Positions 36,467-44,998 of a DNA stretch of 64,000 bases are shown here, in pieces. The position numbers and the translations under genes are program-made. Origin of the DNA: AC-56 sp963798705 (GTDB taxonomy: Bacteria; Actinomycetota; Thermoleophilia; Solirubrobacterales; 70-9); NCBI GenBank assembly GCA_963798705.1, contig CAWCTW010000005.1:2467741-2531740 (forward strand). Direction: 5' to 3'. Numbering within the stretch: the first letter of the stretch is position 1; each line of letters starts with the position of its first letter. Under the pieces are notes generated by a model. It had not been told where the DNA came from. It searched no databases and saw nothing but the letters and a program-made list of their open reading frames with translations.

Positions 36467-37861
36467 GCGGCGAACGTGCTCATCGGCGATCGAATCTCCG
36501 AGCACTATCCCGCCCGGAGCAATCTCGAACTCGCGGATCTCGGGATCGTGGGCGCTCGCGCGGGATTTCAGGATCGTCATCGTGCGCCGCAGGCGGGAGT
36601 CGGCGCGCAGGTACTGCAGCAAGATGACGTTGTCGGAGAGGTGCGAGATCCCGTACTCGGCCAGGCTGCCGACGTGGAAGAGATCCGGTATCTCGCTGGT
36701 CATCATCAGGCTTATTCCCCCGCGCGCGAGGCGTTGCGTGAGCGAGTAGATGAACTCGCGGAAGCGCACGGGATCGGGCGCCGCGTAATGCAGGTCGCTC
36801 AGACTGTCGATCAGCACCCGCGTCGCCCCCTTGGCCTCAATCAGGGCAAGCAGGTCGTACACCCATTCGTCGATGTAGACATCGTTGGGAGACCTGTACA
36901 TGACGGCCACCCGCTCGTCGTCCAGCGACCAGCCGAAACCGGTGGCCATTCTTTGCAGCTGGCTCGGGTTCTCCTGCAGGGTGGCGATCACGCCAGGCTC
37001 GCCGCTCGCCGCGCCGCTGAATATGAAGTGGAGTCCCATCAGCGTCTTGCCGGCACCCGACGGCCCGGCCATCAGGGTGGAGGTGCCCGGCCAGTAGCCC
37101 TCGGCGAGCATCGTGTCCAGCGGCGGGATCCCGGAGGAGATCCGGTCTTTGCTCAGCCGGTACTCATCCGTCTCGAGAGGGTCGGCGAGCCGGGGGAAAA
37201 CCGTGATGCCCTCACTCGAGAGGCGATACGCGTGACGACCCGAGCGGAAGCGGCTCCCGCGTAGCTTGACCACCTCAATCAGGCGGAGCGAGCGCTCGTT
37301 CGCACGCTGGGTAGCGAGCGAAATGATCCCGTCGGCCACCGCAAACTCCGGCGCCGTCCGCGTTTCATCCTCGCTGTATTCGCCGATCCAGAAGCAGGTT
37401 GCGGGGAAGGCTGTGAGCACCGCGCCGAGGTCGTGCAGGAAGCGGCGGAACGCCCGGGCGCCCTCCGCGAACTCGGCCAGCGCCTTGAAGCTGTCGATCA
37501 CGATGATCCCCGGCCGCCGCTCCCTGAGCAGCGCGCTGATCCGCTCGGTCACGGCGGTGAGCCCACCCTCGCCGCCCATCACGCCGCCCAGATCCTCGTA
37601 GTAGACCGACCGCCCAACCGCATCGCGATCGAAGAAGGTGAGCGTCTGGCCGTAGCGCAAGATCTTTTCGAACGGCTCGGAGACCGTGGAGAGGTAGACC
37701 GCAGGCCGCTGCTCGGTCCCGCCGGCGAAGGCGAACTGTTGGCACAGCAGCGTCTTTCCCGAACCCGGCAGCCCCGAAATCATGTTGATCCCGTTCATCG
37801 GCAGACCCCCGCCGAGGATCTCGTCGAGCCCGTCGTCGCCGCTTCGAATGCGCTCGTCCAT
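36464..37861 (-). CDS. KaiC-like double-domain RecA ATPase
   Basis: 465 residues with two KaiC domains. Domain 1 has Walker A GLPGSGKT (about 31-38) and Walker B IIVIDSFKAL; domain 2 has Walker A GPSGAGKT (about 268-275) and RVLIDSLSDL. KaiC-family ATPases outside cyanobacteria act in signal transduction rather than a clock; no kaiA or kaiB is present. It starts within the stop of the upstream MerR-receiver gene (TGATG), so the two are co-translated. Confidence 0.9.
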   Translation of the reverse strand: MDERIRSGDDGLDEILGGGLPMNGINMISGLPGSGKTLLCQQFAFAGGTEQRPAVYLSTVSEPFEKILRYGQTLTFFDRDAVGRSVYYEDLGGVMGGEGGLTAVTERISALLRERRPGIIVIDSFKALAEFAEGARAFRRFLHDLGAVLTAFPATCFWIGEYSEDETRTAPEFAVADGIISLATQRANERSLRLIEVVKLRGSRFRSGRHAYRLSSEGITVFPRLADPLETDEYRLSKDRISSGIPPLDTMLAEGYWPGTSTLMAGPSGAGKTLMGLHFIFSGAASGEPGVIATLQENPSQLQRMATGFGWSLDDERVAVMYRSPNDVYIDEWVYDLLALIEAKGATRVLIDSLSDLHYAAPDPVRFREFIYSLTQRLARGGISLMMTSEIPDLFHVGSLAEYGISHLSDNVILLQYLRADSRLRRTMTILKSRASAHDPEIREFEIAPGGIVLGDSIADEHVRR

Positions 37862-38529
37862 CAGCGACTCTCGCCCCCGCGGCGACTCACCAGGGCGCTC
37901 GCCCCAAGCAGGTCCTTGACCGTTGAGACGAGCTCGAATGGGTCGAGCGGCTTTTGCAGAAACGCGTCGGCGCCCGCAGCCAGCGCCGCATCTCGGGCCT
38001 CCAGGACGGAGATCGCGAGAACGGCTCCGGTGTCACGCCGCTTCAAGCGCCGGCACAGCTCCGCGCCCGCGCCGCCGGACATCATCAACTCCACGATCGC
38101 GAGCTGGGGCCGGCGCTCGCGCCAGTGCTGCTCAGCCTCGTCGACTGCGAACGCCGAGCTCACTTCATATCCCTCGGTACGGAGGAAGAACTCCTCCAGT
38201 TCCGCCGCAACGGGATCGCGCTCCGCGAGCAGCACGAGCAGCCTTGTCGCATCGCCTTCGTCCGTCACCGGACCGACAGCCCCCACGGGTTCCTCGAGCA
38301 ACCGGTGAGCGTCGGCCGCGGAGAGCCCCCGCGCCACCTCCGCCGCTATGAAGCGGAGCTGCTCCACCTGGTCACGCGAGTACAGGCGGTGTCCCCCGGC
38401 GCTCCGCTCGGGGACGATCCTGCCGTAGCGCTCCTCCCAGTTGCGGATCGTCGCCGGAGGAATCTCCAGCATTCGAGCCACTGCTCCAATGCTGTAGATG
38501 CCGCGGTTTCCTGCAACTTCATCAGGCAC
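37861..38529 (-). CDS. MerR-type DNA-binding domain fused to a response-regulator receiver
   Basis: 222 residues. The N-terminal MerR helix-turn-helix (IYSIGAVARMLEIPPATIRNWEERYG) is followed from about residue 95 by a receiver-like domain: VLLAERDP, AIVELMMSGG in the phospho-Asp strand position, LAISVLEARD and ADAFLQKPLDPFELV with the conserved Lys. The usual phospho-acceptor Asp is replaced by Glu (AIVELMM), which can mimic the phosphorylated state. GTG 38529 has TAGCAT (38538-38543) 8 nt upstream and fits the domain start. Confidence 0.8.
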   Translation of the reverse strand: MPDEVAGNRGIYSIGAVARMLEIPPATIRNWEERYGRIVPERSAGGHRLYSRDQVEQLRFIAAEVARGLSAADAHRLLEEPVGAVGPVTDEGDATRLLVLLAERDPVAAELEEFFLRTEGYEVSSAFAVDEAEQHWRERRPQLAIVELMMSGGAGAELCRRLKRRDTGAVLAISVLEARDAALAAGADAFLQKPLDPFELVSTVKDLLGASALVSRRGGESR

Positions 38530-38695
38530 GGCCGGTGATGCTACCCGATGTGGGGGCGCAACTGAGCAGGTATAGGAGGGTCTGATTAGATAGCGACCAA
38601 AAAGCTTCGTCATATTCTCATCAAGGTGTGTTAGACTGCCCGCGCGGTCCGGTGACTGACCGGGCCGTTCATCCTCGATCCAAGGAGGGCTTTCG

Positions 38696-39130
38696 ATGGA
38701 ATCCGGCTCTCGAAACCAGGTCGACGCGCGGGCCCCCTCGCAGGGCAGCAAAAAGGGGCAGCCGATGCGCTTCGAGTTCGAAACCTCACCAATCGGGGAC
38801 GGCGATGCATTGGTGATCGCCGTCGAGGGCGAGCTCGACCTGGTCACGGTCGAGAAACTCAAGGGCCCGGCCGAGCTGGCGATCTCGGAGCGCCGACCGG
38901 TGATCTTGGACCTGTCCGGGTGCCCGTTCATCGACTCGACCGGCCTGCGCCTGACCCTCCACCTCCACAACGGTCTGGGCAATGGGGATGCACCCGGCGC
39001 AGCGTTCGCGGTCGTGGCAAATCCGCGTATTCGCAAGCTCTTCTCGCTTACGGCCATCGACCTGAGCGTTGGGGTCTTCGCCACCCGCGACGAGGCACTT
39101 GATGCGCTTGAGCCGGACCGCCGCCATTGA
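38696..39130 (+). CDS. STAS-domain protein (anti-anti-sigma factor type)
   Basis: 144 residues; the first 25 are polar and probably disordered, then a STAS domain: VEGELDLVTVEKLK and CPFIDSTGLRLTLHL, where Ser of DSTG is the usual phosphorylation site. Such proteins release sigma factors by binding anti-sigma kinases and are reset by SpoIIE phosphatases. AAGGAGGG precedes the ATG, and TAGACT (38632-38637) is a possible -10. Divergent from the MerR/KaiC operon. Confidence 0.88.
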   Translation: MESGSRNQVDARAPSQGSKKGQPMRFEFETSPIGDGDALVIAVEGELDLVTVEKLKGPAELAISERRPVILDLSGCPFIDSTGLRLTLHLHNGLGNGDAPGAAFAVVANPRIRKLFSLTAIDLSVGVFATRDEALDALEPDRRH

Positions 39131-39171
39131 GCCCGCTCCGGGATTGAACCGGCTTACCGTGCGAGGACGAG

Positions 39172-39420
39172 CTACTCGAGTTCCGGGTCCTCTCGGATCT
39201 TCTTCAGCAGCGCCGCGACCCGGTCCTGCTCCGCCTTGCTGAGGTTGGACTTCTGTCCCTTTGACTTCCTCAACAGGTCAAAGACTTCCCGGCGTTCGGT
39301 CGGCGTGATGCGGTCCCAGTACTTCCTCCCGACGGTCGCGAGCCAGCCAACCGCCGCGATCACCCGAGCCCAGGGCACCTTCCTGGCCGCCGTCAGCACC
39401 CTCAACACCCATACCGGCAT
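39172..39420 (-). CDS. Small basic hypothetical protein
   Basis: 82 residues with one hydrophobic stretch (WARVIAAVGWLATVG) and a charged helical tail (KSNLSKAEQDRVAALLKKIREDPELE). A ribosome-binding GAGGAGCAGGAG precedes the ATG. No family recognised. Confidence 0.65.
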   Translation of the reverse strand: MPVWVLRVLTAARKVPWARVIAAVGWLATVGRKYWDRITPTERREVFDLLRKSKGQKSNLSKAEQDRVAALLKKIREDPELE

Positions 39421-39622
39421 CTCCTGCTCCTCTCAAGGTCGTGGTCGTGATCGGATCGACGGGTTCGCTCCCACTACCCGTGGGACTTGATTGAACGCAG
39501 GCCGGCGGAGTGTCGCCGGCCGGGCCTGCCAGCCGAATCACCAGGTCACAGCCATCGAGCGCGGCCCGTGGGCGCGAGGGGACCGGAGGCCGGTCCCCTC
39601 GGCTCAACGATGCGTCGTTGGA

Positions 39623-39997
39623 TCAGACGCGCGAGCGAACCCGCTCGACGAGATCCACGGCGCCCGTCTGGACGTCGTCGACCCGGTCCTCGACCTCGCG
39701 GCGCGCCTCTGTGACCCGCTTCTCTACCACACGCCGATTGCGCCGCAGGGCGCGCTCGCCGCGTCGCTCGAAGCGGTCGAACTCGCGCTGGACTCGGCGC
39801 GAATCGCTGTAGGTGCGAACCGTGTCCGCGAACCCGTCGCGGGCCTCGAGAATCGCCCCGATCGGCACGTAGAGCGCACGCTGCGCCCCTCGCGCCGCGC
39901 CCTGTAGGCGAGTCGTCTGCGTGGCCGCATTCCGCTTCCGGGTCGCCGCAGCCTTCTTCGCCGCGGCCTGACGCTGTGTTGGTGTCTGGACAGCCAT
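39623..39997 (-). CDS. Basic helical hypothetical protein
   Basis: 124 residues; an Ala/Lys-rich N-terminus (QRQAAAKKAAATRKRNAAT), reminiscent of histone-like tails, and long charged helices. AAAGGAGG is 6 nt before the ATG. A hairpin at 40073-40095 lies upstream. Function unknown. Confidence 0.65.
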   Translation of the reverse strand: MAVQTPTQRQAAAKKAAATRKRNAATQTTRLQGAARGAQRALYVPIGAILEARDGFADTVRTYSDSRRVQREFDRFERRGERALRRNRRVVEKRVTEARREVEDRVDDVQTGAVDLVERVRSRV

Positions 39998-40072
39998 GCT
40001 CGCCTCCTTTCTTCACCTTTGTTATCTCTAACTACGAGTCTGGCACCGCAGGGTCCCTTCACATCGGCCCTG

Positions 40073-40095
40073 ACTACTGATTCGGCGTCAGTAGT
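40073..40095. promoter_or_regulatory. Perfect 8-bp inverted repeat
   Basis: ACTACTGA and TCAGTAGT pair perfectly around a 7-nt loop, 76 bp upstream of the basic-protein gene at 39997. Possible operator. The remainder of 39998-40518 holds only the aminotransferase fragment. Confidence 0.4.
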
Positions 40096-40269
40096 TTGCG
40101 GTCGGCGGATGGGAAGGAAATGGCGTTCGAACGGTCTGCTCGGCGCCGTCGCGATCGGCACCAGCACGGAGCGCATGCCATGAGACCACCCAGATCGGGT
40201 TGCGGCAAGATGTCGGCAGGCATGGCGGCCGATGCAAGCGCGAAGACGAGAGCGCCGGGGGAAGCGGCG

Positions 40270-40338
40270 GACCCGGCGCGCCTGGAGGACGAGTACGGGA
40301 CCCACAACTACGAACCGCTGCCGGTGGTCATCGCACGA
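40270..40338 (+). pseudogene. N-terminal fragment of an ornithine aminotransferase gene
   Basis: Reads DPARLEDEYGTHNYEPLPVV followed by IAR, nearly identical to the N-terminus of the complete aminotransferase at 51673-52866. By my count 59 of 69 bases match and most differences are at third codon positions, so the fragment comes from a once-functional relative. The frame then continues into unrelated sequence. Confidence 0.8.
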
Positions 40339-40518
40339 TCAGCTCTCGCATGTGCGGGTCCTTTGTTCGGGTTCGATCAAGTGACCGGCTCGGGAAACTC
40401 ATCGGGGCCGTCGACTCGTTCGCGGGTAGCTCCATGCTGGAACCGCGTCCGTCGCATCTGCCTGGCCGAGGGCGGTTCCGGCTTGCTCTAACGTGCCCTT
40501 CGCGAGCGGAGGCCCATC

Positions 40519-41038
40519 TTGGCGAAGCGGATCGAGCTCAGACGCCACACGGACAACGACGGTGACGTCCTCACCGACGACGGGGCGCGGGCGGCGCTGG
40601 CGATCGGATCGAGCCTGCGGGGCGGCTACGCGCTGCTCGTCTCGACGGGCGCCCAGCGCGCCACCCAGACGCTCGCCTGCTTTGCCTGCGCGCTTCAAGA
40701 TCCGATCCCCGGCGGCGCCGTGGTCGAGCCAGGCCTTCGCTCCGAACGAGAGGATCGCTGGCGCGAGGCCTACCAGAAGGCCGGGAGCGGACGGCTCGAG
40801 GATCTGCGCTCGGCGGACCCGGAGCTGGTCGAATCCGACTCACGGACGCTCGGCCAAGCCCTGCGCCGGATCCTCGAGCGGCTCGATGACGGGGAGACCG
40901 CGCTCGTCGTCGGCCACAGCCCGACCAACGAGGCGGCCGTTCTCGGGCTGACGGGCAAGCTCGTCGACCCGATGTCGAAGGGATCCGGGGTGTGCGTACG
41001 CGATGGGGAAGAGTTCCGCGATCGAGCCGCTCGATTAG
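40519..41038 (+). CDS. SixA-like histidine phosphatase, frameshifted near its end
   Basis: MAKRIELRRHTDNDGDVLTDDG carries the RH of the phosphoglycerate-mutase superfamily, ALVVGHSPTNEAAV the second catalytic His. SixA-type enzymes remove phosphate from histidine phosphotransfer proteins. About residue 166 the frame should change: the next frame gives IEPLD and TAG at 41036-41038, whereas the original frame runs on for another 500 codons over the SDR gene. One extra base near 41020 explains this. TTG start preceded by GCGGAGG. Confidence 0.72.
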
Positions 41039-41257
41039 CGCCGGTCCAGCCGGCGATCGCGCCAGCCCCAGTCCGTGAGCCAGGTCGTCGACCGCTCGTA
41101 GGAATGGTGAGGGGGCGTTGCGGCCCGCGAGGCAGGCGCTGGCGAGGCACGAGCTGGACGATGGGAATGGCCTGCCCGACGTCAGCCGCGCGTCGGCGGC
41201 ATTGGCAAGGGGGCGGTGGCGGCCGCTCTCCTGTGCGGGCTACGATCGCATCGCCCG

Positions 41258-42055
41258 ATGCCGCCGAAGCCCTTCGACCTCGCACATCGCCACGCGCTCG
41301 TCACCGGCTGCGGGAGCGCGCACGGGATCGGCTTCGCCAGCGCTCGGATGCTCGCCGGGCTCGGCGCGCGGATCTCGATCACCTCGACGACCGACCGGAT
41401 CCACGAGCGCGCGGCGGAGCTCGAAGGCGAGGCCCTCTCGTTCGTCGCCGATCTCACCGGCCGCGAGCAGGCCGCGGCGCTGGCCGCCGGCGCGCGCGAG
41501 GCGCACGGCCCGATCGACATCCTCGTCAACTCGGCGGGGATGGTGCAGACCGGCGTCGCCGCGGCCGAGGAGGCGCCGTTCGCCGAGCTGCCTGTGGGCG
41601 ACCTCGACCACCAGCTCGAGATCACGCTGAAGACCGCCTTCAACGCGACGCAGGCCGTGCTCGCGGAGATGGTCGAGCGCGGGCACGGGCGGATCGTGAT
41701 GGTCTCCTCGGTCACCGGGCCGCTGGTGACGGCGCCCGGATCGACCGCATATGCGACCGCCAAGGGTGCGATGGACGCGATGATGCGGACGATCGCGATC
41801 GAGAACGGCCGCGCCGGCGTCACCGCGAACTCCGTCGCGCCGGGATGGATCGAGACCGCGTCTTCCGAGGCGGACGAGCTCGCGGCCGGTCGCCATACCC
41901 CGATCGGGCGACCCGGCGCCCCCGACGAGGTCGCCGCCGCGGTCGCGTTCCTCTGCTCGGACGAGGCGAGCTACGTGACCGGCACCTCCATCGTCGTCGA
42001 CGGCGGCAACATCATCCAGGAGCCGCACGGGATCGATCTCTATGGCTCCGCCTAG
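41258..42055 (+). CDS. Short-chain dehydrogenase/reductase (3-oxoacyl-ACP reductase-like)
   Basis: 265 residues. TGCGSAHGIGFASARML is a slightly expanded cofactor loop, NSAGMV the NNAG-equivalent, VSSVTG the catalytic Ser, YATAK the Tyr/Lys pair and VVDGG the C-terminal signature. Substrate unknown. ATG 41258 is chosen with TACGAT (41241-41246) 11 nt upstream. A scrap of a close relative lies at 44927-44989. Confidence 0.9.
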   Translation: MPPKPFDLAHRHALVTGCGSAHGIGFASARMLAGLGARISITSTTDRIHERAAELEGEALSFVADLTGREQAAALAAGAREAHGPIDILVNSAGMVQTGVAAAEEAPFAELPVGDLDHQLEITLKTAFNATQAVLAEMVERGHGRIVMVSSVTGPLVTAPGSTAYATAKGAMDAMMRTIAIENGRAGVTANSVAPGWIETASSEADELAAGRHTPIGRPGAPDEVAAAVAFLCSDEASYVTGTSIVVDGGNIIQEPHGIDLYGSA

Positions 42056-42130
42056 GAGCAACGCGCGAGGGCATTCCCTGGCGGCGGCCCGCGTCGGGGA
42101 CCACGGGCGCCTTCGGAATACTTGGCGGAC

Positions 42131-43771
42131 GTGACTGCCAGGGCCGATTCGCTCGAGCGCGGGCGCGAGGCGCACGCCCGCGGGGCATGGCGCGAGGCGC
42201 ACGAAGCGCTCTCAGGAGCCGACCGCGCGGAGCCTCTCGGCCCCCGGGACCTCGAGCTGCTCGCCACCTCGGCCTACATGCTCGGCCGGGAGGAGGAGTA
42301 CCTCCAGATCCAGGGTCGGGCGCACGCCGAATACCTGGAAGCGGGCGAAACGGCGGCGGCACTGCGCTCCGCGTTCTGGGTCGGGCTCAATCACGCGCGG
42401 CGCGGCGAGATGGGCCGCGCCACCGGCTGGCTGGGCCGGGCCAGGCGGCTGCTCGCGACCCTGCCGGACGACTCGGTGGAGCATGGATATCTCATGCTCC
42501 CGTCCGTCTTCGAGAGCGAGGGCCGTGACGAGTGGGAGGCGGCTGAGGCGAAGGCCGCGGACGCCGTCGCCATCGCGCAGCGCTGCTCCGACCTCGATCT
42601 GCTCGCCCTGGCGGGGCACGAGCAGGGCCACATCCTGATCCGCATGGGACGCGTCGGGGAGGGCCTGGCGCTGCTCGACGAGGCGATGGTGGCAGCGAGC
42701 GCCGGCGAGCTCTCCCCGATCGTGACCGGCATCGTCTACTGCGGCGTCATCCTCGCTTGCCAGGAGATCCACGAGGTGCGCCGGGCGCGGGAGTGGACGG
42801 GCGCGCTCACCCGCTGGTGCGACGAGCAGCCGGAGATGGTGGCCTTCACCGGCCGCTGCCTGGTGCACCGCGCGGAGATCATCCAGCTCGAGGGCGCCTG
42901 GGGCGACGCGCTCGCGGAGGCCAGGCGCGCCGCCGAGCGCTGCCTCGCCGGCCAGAACCCGATCGCGGCCGGTGAGGCGTGTTACCGGCAGGGCGAGCTG
43001 CACCGGCTGCGAGGCGACCTCGACGCGGCGCAGGCCGCCTACCGGGAGGCGAGCGCCCACGGGCGCGAGCCGCAGCCGGGGCTGTCGCTCCTGCGACTGG
43101 CGCAGGGCGACGCGCGAACCGCGCGAGCGGCCATCGAGCGCGCGCTCGACGAGGCAGGGGAGCCCGGCGAGCGGGCGACCCTGCTGCCCGCCGGCGTGGA
43201 GATCCTGCTGGCGGCCGGGGATGCCGGCGCCGCGCGGGCCGCCGGCGAGGAGCTCGAGCGGCTCGCCGAGGGGTCGGGCAGCAGCGCGCTCGACGCGGTG
43301 GCAGCCCATGCCATGGGGACGGTCGAGCTGGCCGACGGTGCTCCCGGGCGTGCCCTGCGGTGCCTGCGCCAGGCGGTCGGGTCATGGCGGGAGCTCGGGG
43401 CGCCATACGAGGAGGCGCGAGCTCGGGAGTCGATCGGGCTCGCCTGCCGCGCCCTCGGCGACGACGACACGGCCGCCCTGGAGCTGACCGGAGCCCGCGA
43501 CGGGTTCGCCGGCGTCGGGGCAGCCCCGGACGTGGCCCGGGTCGACGCCCTGATCGCGCATCGTGGCGCCGGCGCGGCGCACGGCCTCAGCGATCGCGAG
43601 CTGGAGGTCCTGCGCCTCGTCGCGGCCGGGCGCAGCAACCGCCAGATCGCCGAGGAGCTCGTGATCAGCGAGCACACGGTCGCGCGCCACCTGCAGAACA
43701 TCTTCGCGAAGCTCGGCGTCTCCTCGCGCACGGCTGCGGGCGCGTTCGCCTTCGAGCACCACCTCGTCTGA
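42131..43771 (+). CDS. LuxR-family regulator with tetratricopeptide-like repeats
   Basis: 546 residues. About 450 residues of Ala-rich helical repeats of TPR type are followed by a C-terminal LuxR helix-turn-helix (LSDRELEVLRLVAAGRSNRQIAEELVISEHTVARHLQNIFAKLGV). There is no AAA ATPase as in MalT. GTG 42131 is preferred to TTG 42122 since AATACT (42117-42122) lies 8 nt upstream. It probably regulates the hydrolase-like gene 131 bp downstream. Confidence 0.85.
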   Translation: MTARADSLERGREAHARGAWREAHEALSGADRAEPLGPRDLELLATSAYMLGREEEYLQIQGRAHAEYLEAGETAAALRSAFWVGLNHARRGEMGRATGWLGRARRLLATLPDDSVEHGYLMLPSVFESEGRDEWEAAEAKAADAVAIAQRCSDLDLLALAGHEQGHILIRMGRVGEGLALLDEAMVAASAGELSPIVTGIVYCGVILACQEIHEVRRAREWTGALTRWCDEQPEMVAFTGRCLVHRAEIIQLEGAWGDALAEARRAAERCLAGQNPIAAGEACYRQGELHRLRGDLDAAQAAYREASAHGREPQPGLSLLRLAQGDARTARAAIERALDEAGEPGERATLLPAGVEILLAAGDAGAARAAGEELERLAEGSGSSALDAVAAHAMGTVELADGAPGRALRCLRQAVGSWRELGAPYEEARARESIGLACRALGDDDTAALELTGARDGFAGVGAAPDVARVDALIAHRGAGAAHGLSDRELEVLRLVAAGRSNRQIAEELVISEHTVARHLQNIFAKLGVSSRTAAGAFAFEHHLV

Positions 43772-43784
43772 TCCGACCTCGGGC

Positions 43785-43802
43785 GTGGTCAGAAATGACC
43801 AC
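43785..43802. promoter_or_regulatory. 7-bp hairpin with GAAA loop
   Basis: GTGGTCA-GAAA-TGACCAC is a perfect inverted repeat with a GNRA tetraloop, located between the LuxR gene and the hydrolase-like gene. It could be an operator or an RNA hairpin. Confidence 0.4.
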
Positions 43803-43902
43803 GGTGGGCAGGCCCGATTTGGTCACTCCGGGCGATGTGCGCGCCCCGGATCCGGCGTAGCGTCGCCCGGGATCAATCGACGGCGACCAAGAGGGGGCTG
43901 AA

Positions 43903-44814
43903 GTGGCGACACAACTGCTGCAAGACGAGACCACCGGACAGGCACAGGCATCGGGTGCGGAGGAGGCGCGGCGCCGCCTGCTCGCGGATCTGCCGGTCAC
44001 CGAGCGCCGGCTGGAGCTGGCCGGCGTCAGCACCGCCGTGCTCGAGGGCGGCGACGGCCCACCGCTGGTGCTCCTGCACGGACCCGGCGAGTTCGCCGGC
44101 CAATGGATGCGCGCGCTGCCCGAGCTCACCGCACGCCACCGGGTGGTGGCGCCCGATCTCCCCGAGCACGGCGCATCGTCCTCGCACCGTCCCCCGCTCG
44201 ACGCCGACCGAATGCTGGCCTGGGTCGACGAGCTGATCGCGCGGTGCTGCGAGGCGCGGCCCGCGCTGGTCGGGCACGTGCTGGGCGGCGCCGTCGGCGC
44301 CCGGTACGCGGTGCGCCACGGCGAGCGGCTGCGTGCGCTCGTCCTCGTGGACACGCTCGGCCTCGCGCGGTTCCTGCCGCAGCCGCGGTTCGGGCTGACG
44401 ATGATGCGCTTCCTCAGCAAGCCGAACGAGGACACGTACGACCGCTTCATGCGTCAGTGCTCGCTGGACCTCGACGGGCTCCGCGAGGCGATGGGGGACC
44501 GCTGGGACCCGTGGCTCTCCTACAGCCTGCAAAGCGCCCGATCGCCCAACGCGAAGGCCGTGAAGGCGATGATGAGCGACTTCGGCGTGCCGCGGATCCC
44601 GGCGTCGGACCTGGCGCGGATCAAGGCGCCCACCAGCCTGATCTGGGGCCGTCAGGATCGCGCGAACCGGCTGCGGATCGCGCAGCGGGCGAGCGAGCGC
44701 TACGGATGGCCGCTCGAGGTCATCGAGGACTGCGCGGACGATCCGGCGCGGGACCGCCCGTCGGAGTTCGTTCGTGCCCTGGAGTCGCTGCTGCGGCGAA
44801 CCCAGGAGGCGTAG
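43903..44814 (+). CDS. Alpha/beta-hydrolase homologue lacking the catalytic Ser and His
   Basis: 303 residues with the fold intact: LVLLHGPGEFAGQW oxyanion loop, APDLPEHGAS, and SLIWGRQDR with the acid Asp. The nucleophile elbow, normally GHSLGG, reads GHVLGG, and the segment that should hold the catalytic His (usually GHxPxxERP) reads ADDPARDRP. Two of three triad residues are therefore absent, so it should not hydrolyse esters by the usual route and may act as a ligand receptor. GAGGGGG precedes GTG 43903. It follows a LuxR regulator gene. Confidence 0.82.
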   Translation: MATQLLQDETTGQAQASGAEEARRRLLADLPVTERRLELAGVSTAVLEGGDGPPLVLLHGPGEFAGQWMRALPELTARHRVVAPDLPEHGASSSHRPPLDADRMLAWVDELIARCCEARPALVGHVLGGAVGARYAVRHGERLRALVLVDTLGLARFLPQPRFGLTMMRFLSKPNEDTYDRFMRQCSLDLDGLREAMGDRWDPWLSYSLQSARSPNAKAVKAMMSDFGVPRIPASDLARIKAPTSLIWGRQDRANRLRIAQRASERYGWPLEVIEDCADDPARDRPSEFVRALESLLRRTQEA

Positions 44815-44926
44815 GGCCGATGGACGCGACGCGCCCCCTCTACGTCGGCCGCGGCGCGGGCCGAGCCCCGCGGTGGACACGGCGGGCACGTTGGCGCAGG
44901 TGCGCGACCAGCGTGGCCTCCACGCC

Positions 44927-44989
44927 GTCGTCGACGGCGGCAACGTGAGCCAGGAGCCGTACGGGATCGATCTCCGCGGGGGCGCTTAG
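44927..44989 (+). pseudogene. C-terminal scrap of an SDR gene
   Basis: Reads VVDGGNVSQEPYGIDLRGGA then TAG, against VVDGGNIIQEPHGIDLYGSA in the intact SDR ending at 42055; I count 52 of 63 matching bases. The stop codon is also the first part of the -10 box TAGGAT (44987-44992) of the next gene. Confidence 0.75.
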
Positions 44990-44998
44990 GATCGAACG

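Noticed and set aside
40519..42528. A 669-codon frame as one large gene
   Set aside because: After about residue 166 it is Arg-rich shadow sequence opposite good SDR coding in another frame; a one-base shift explains it.
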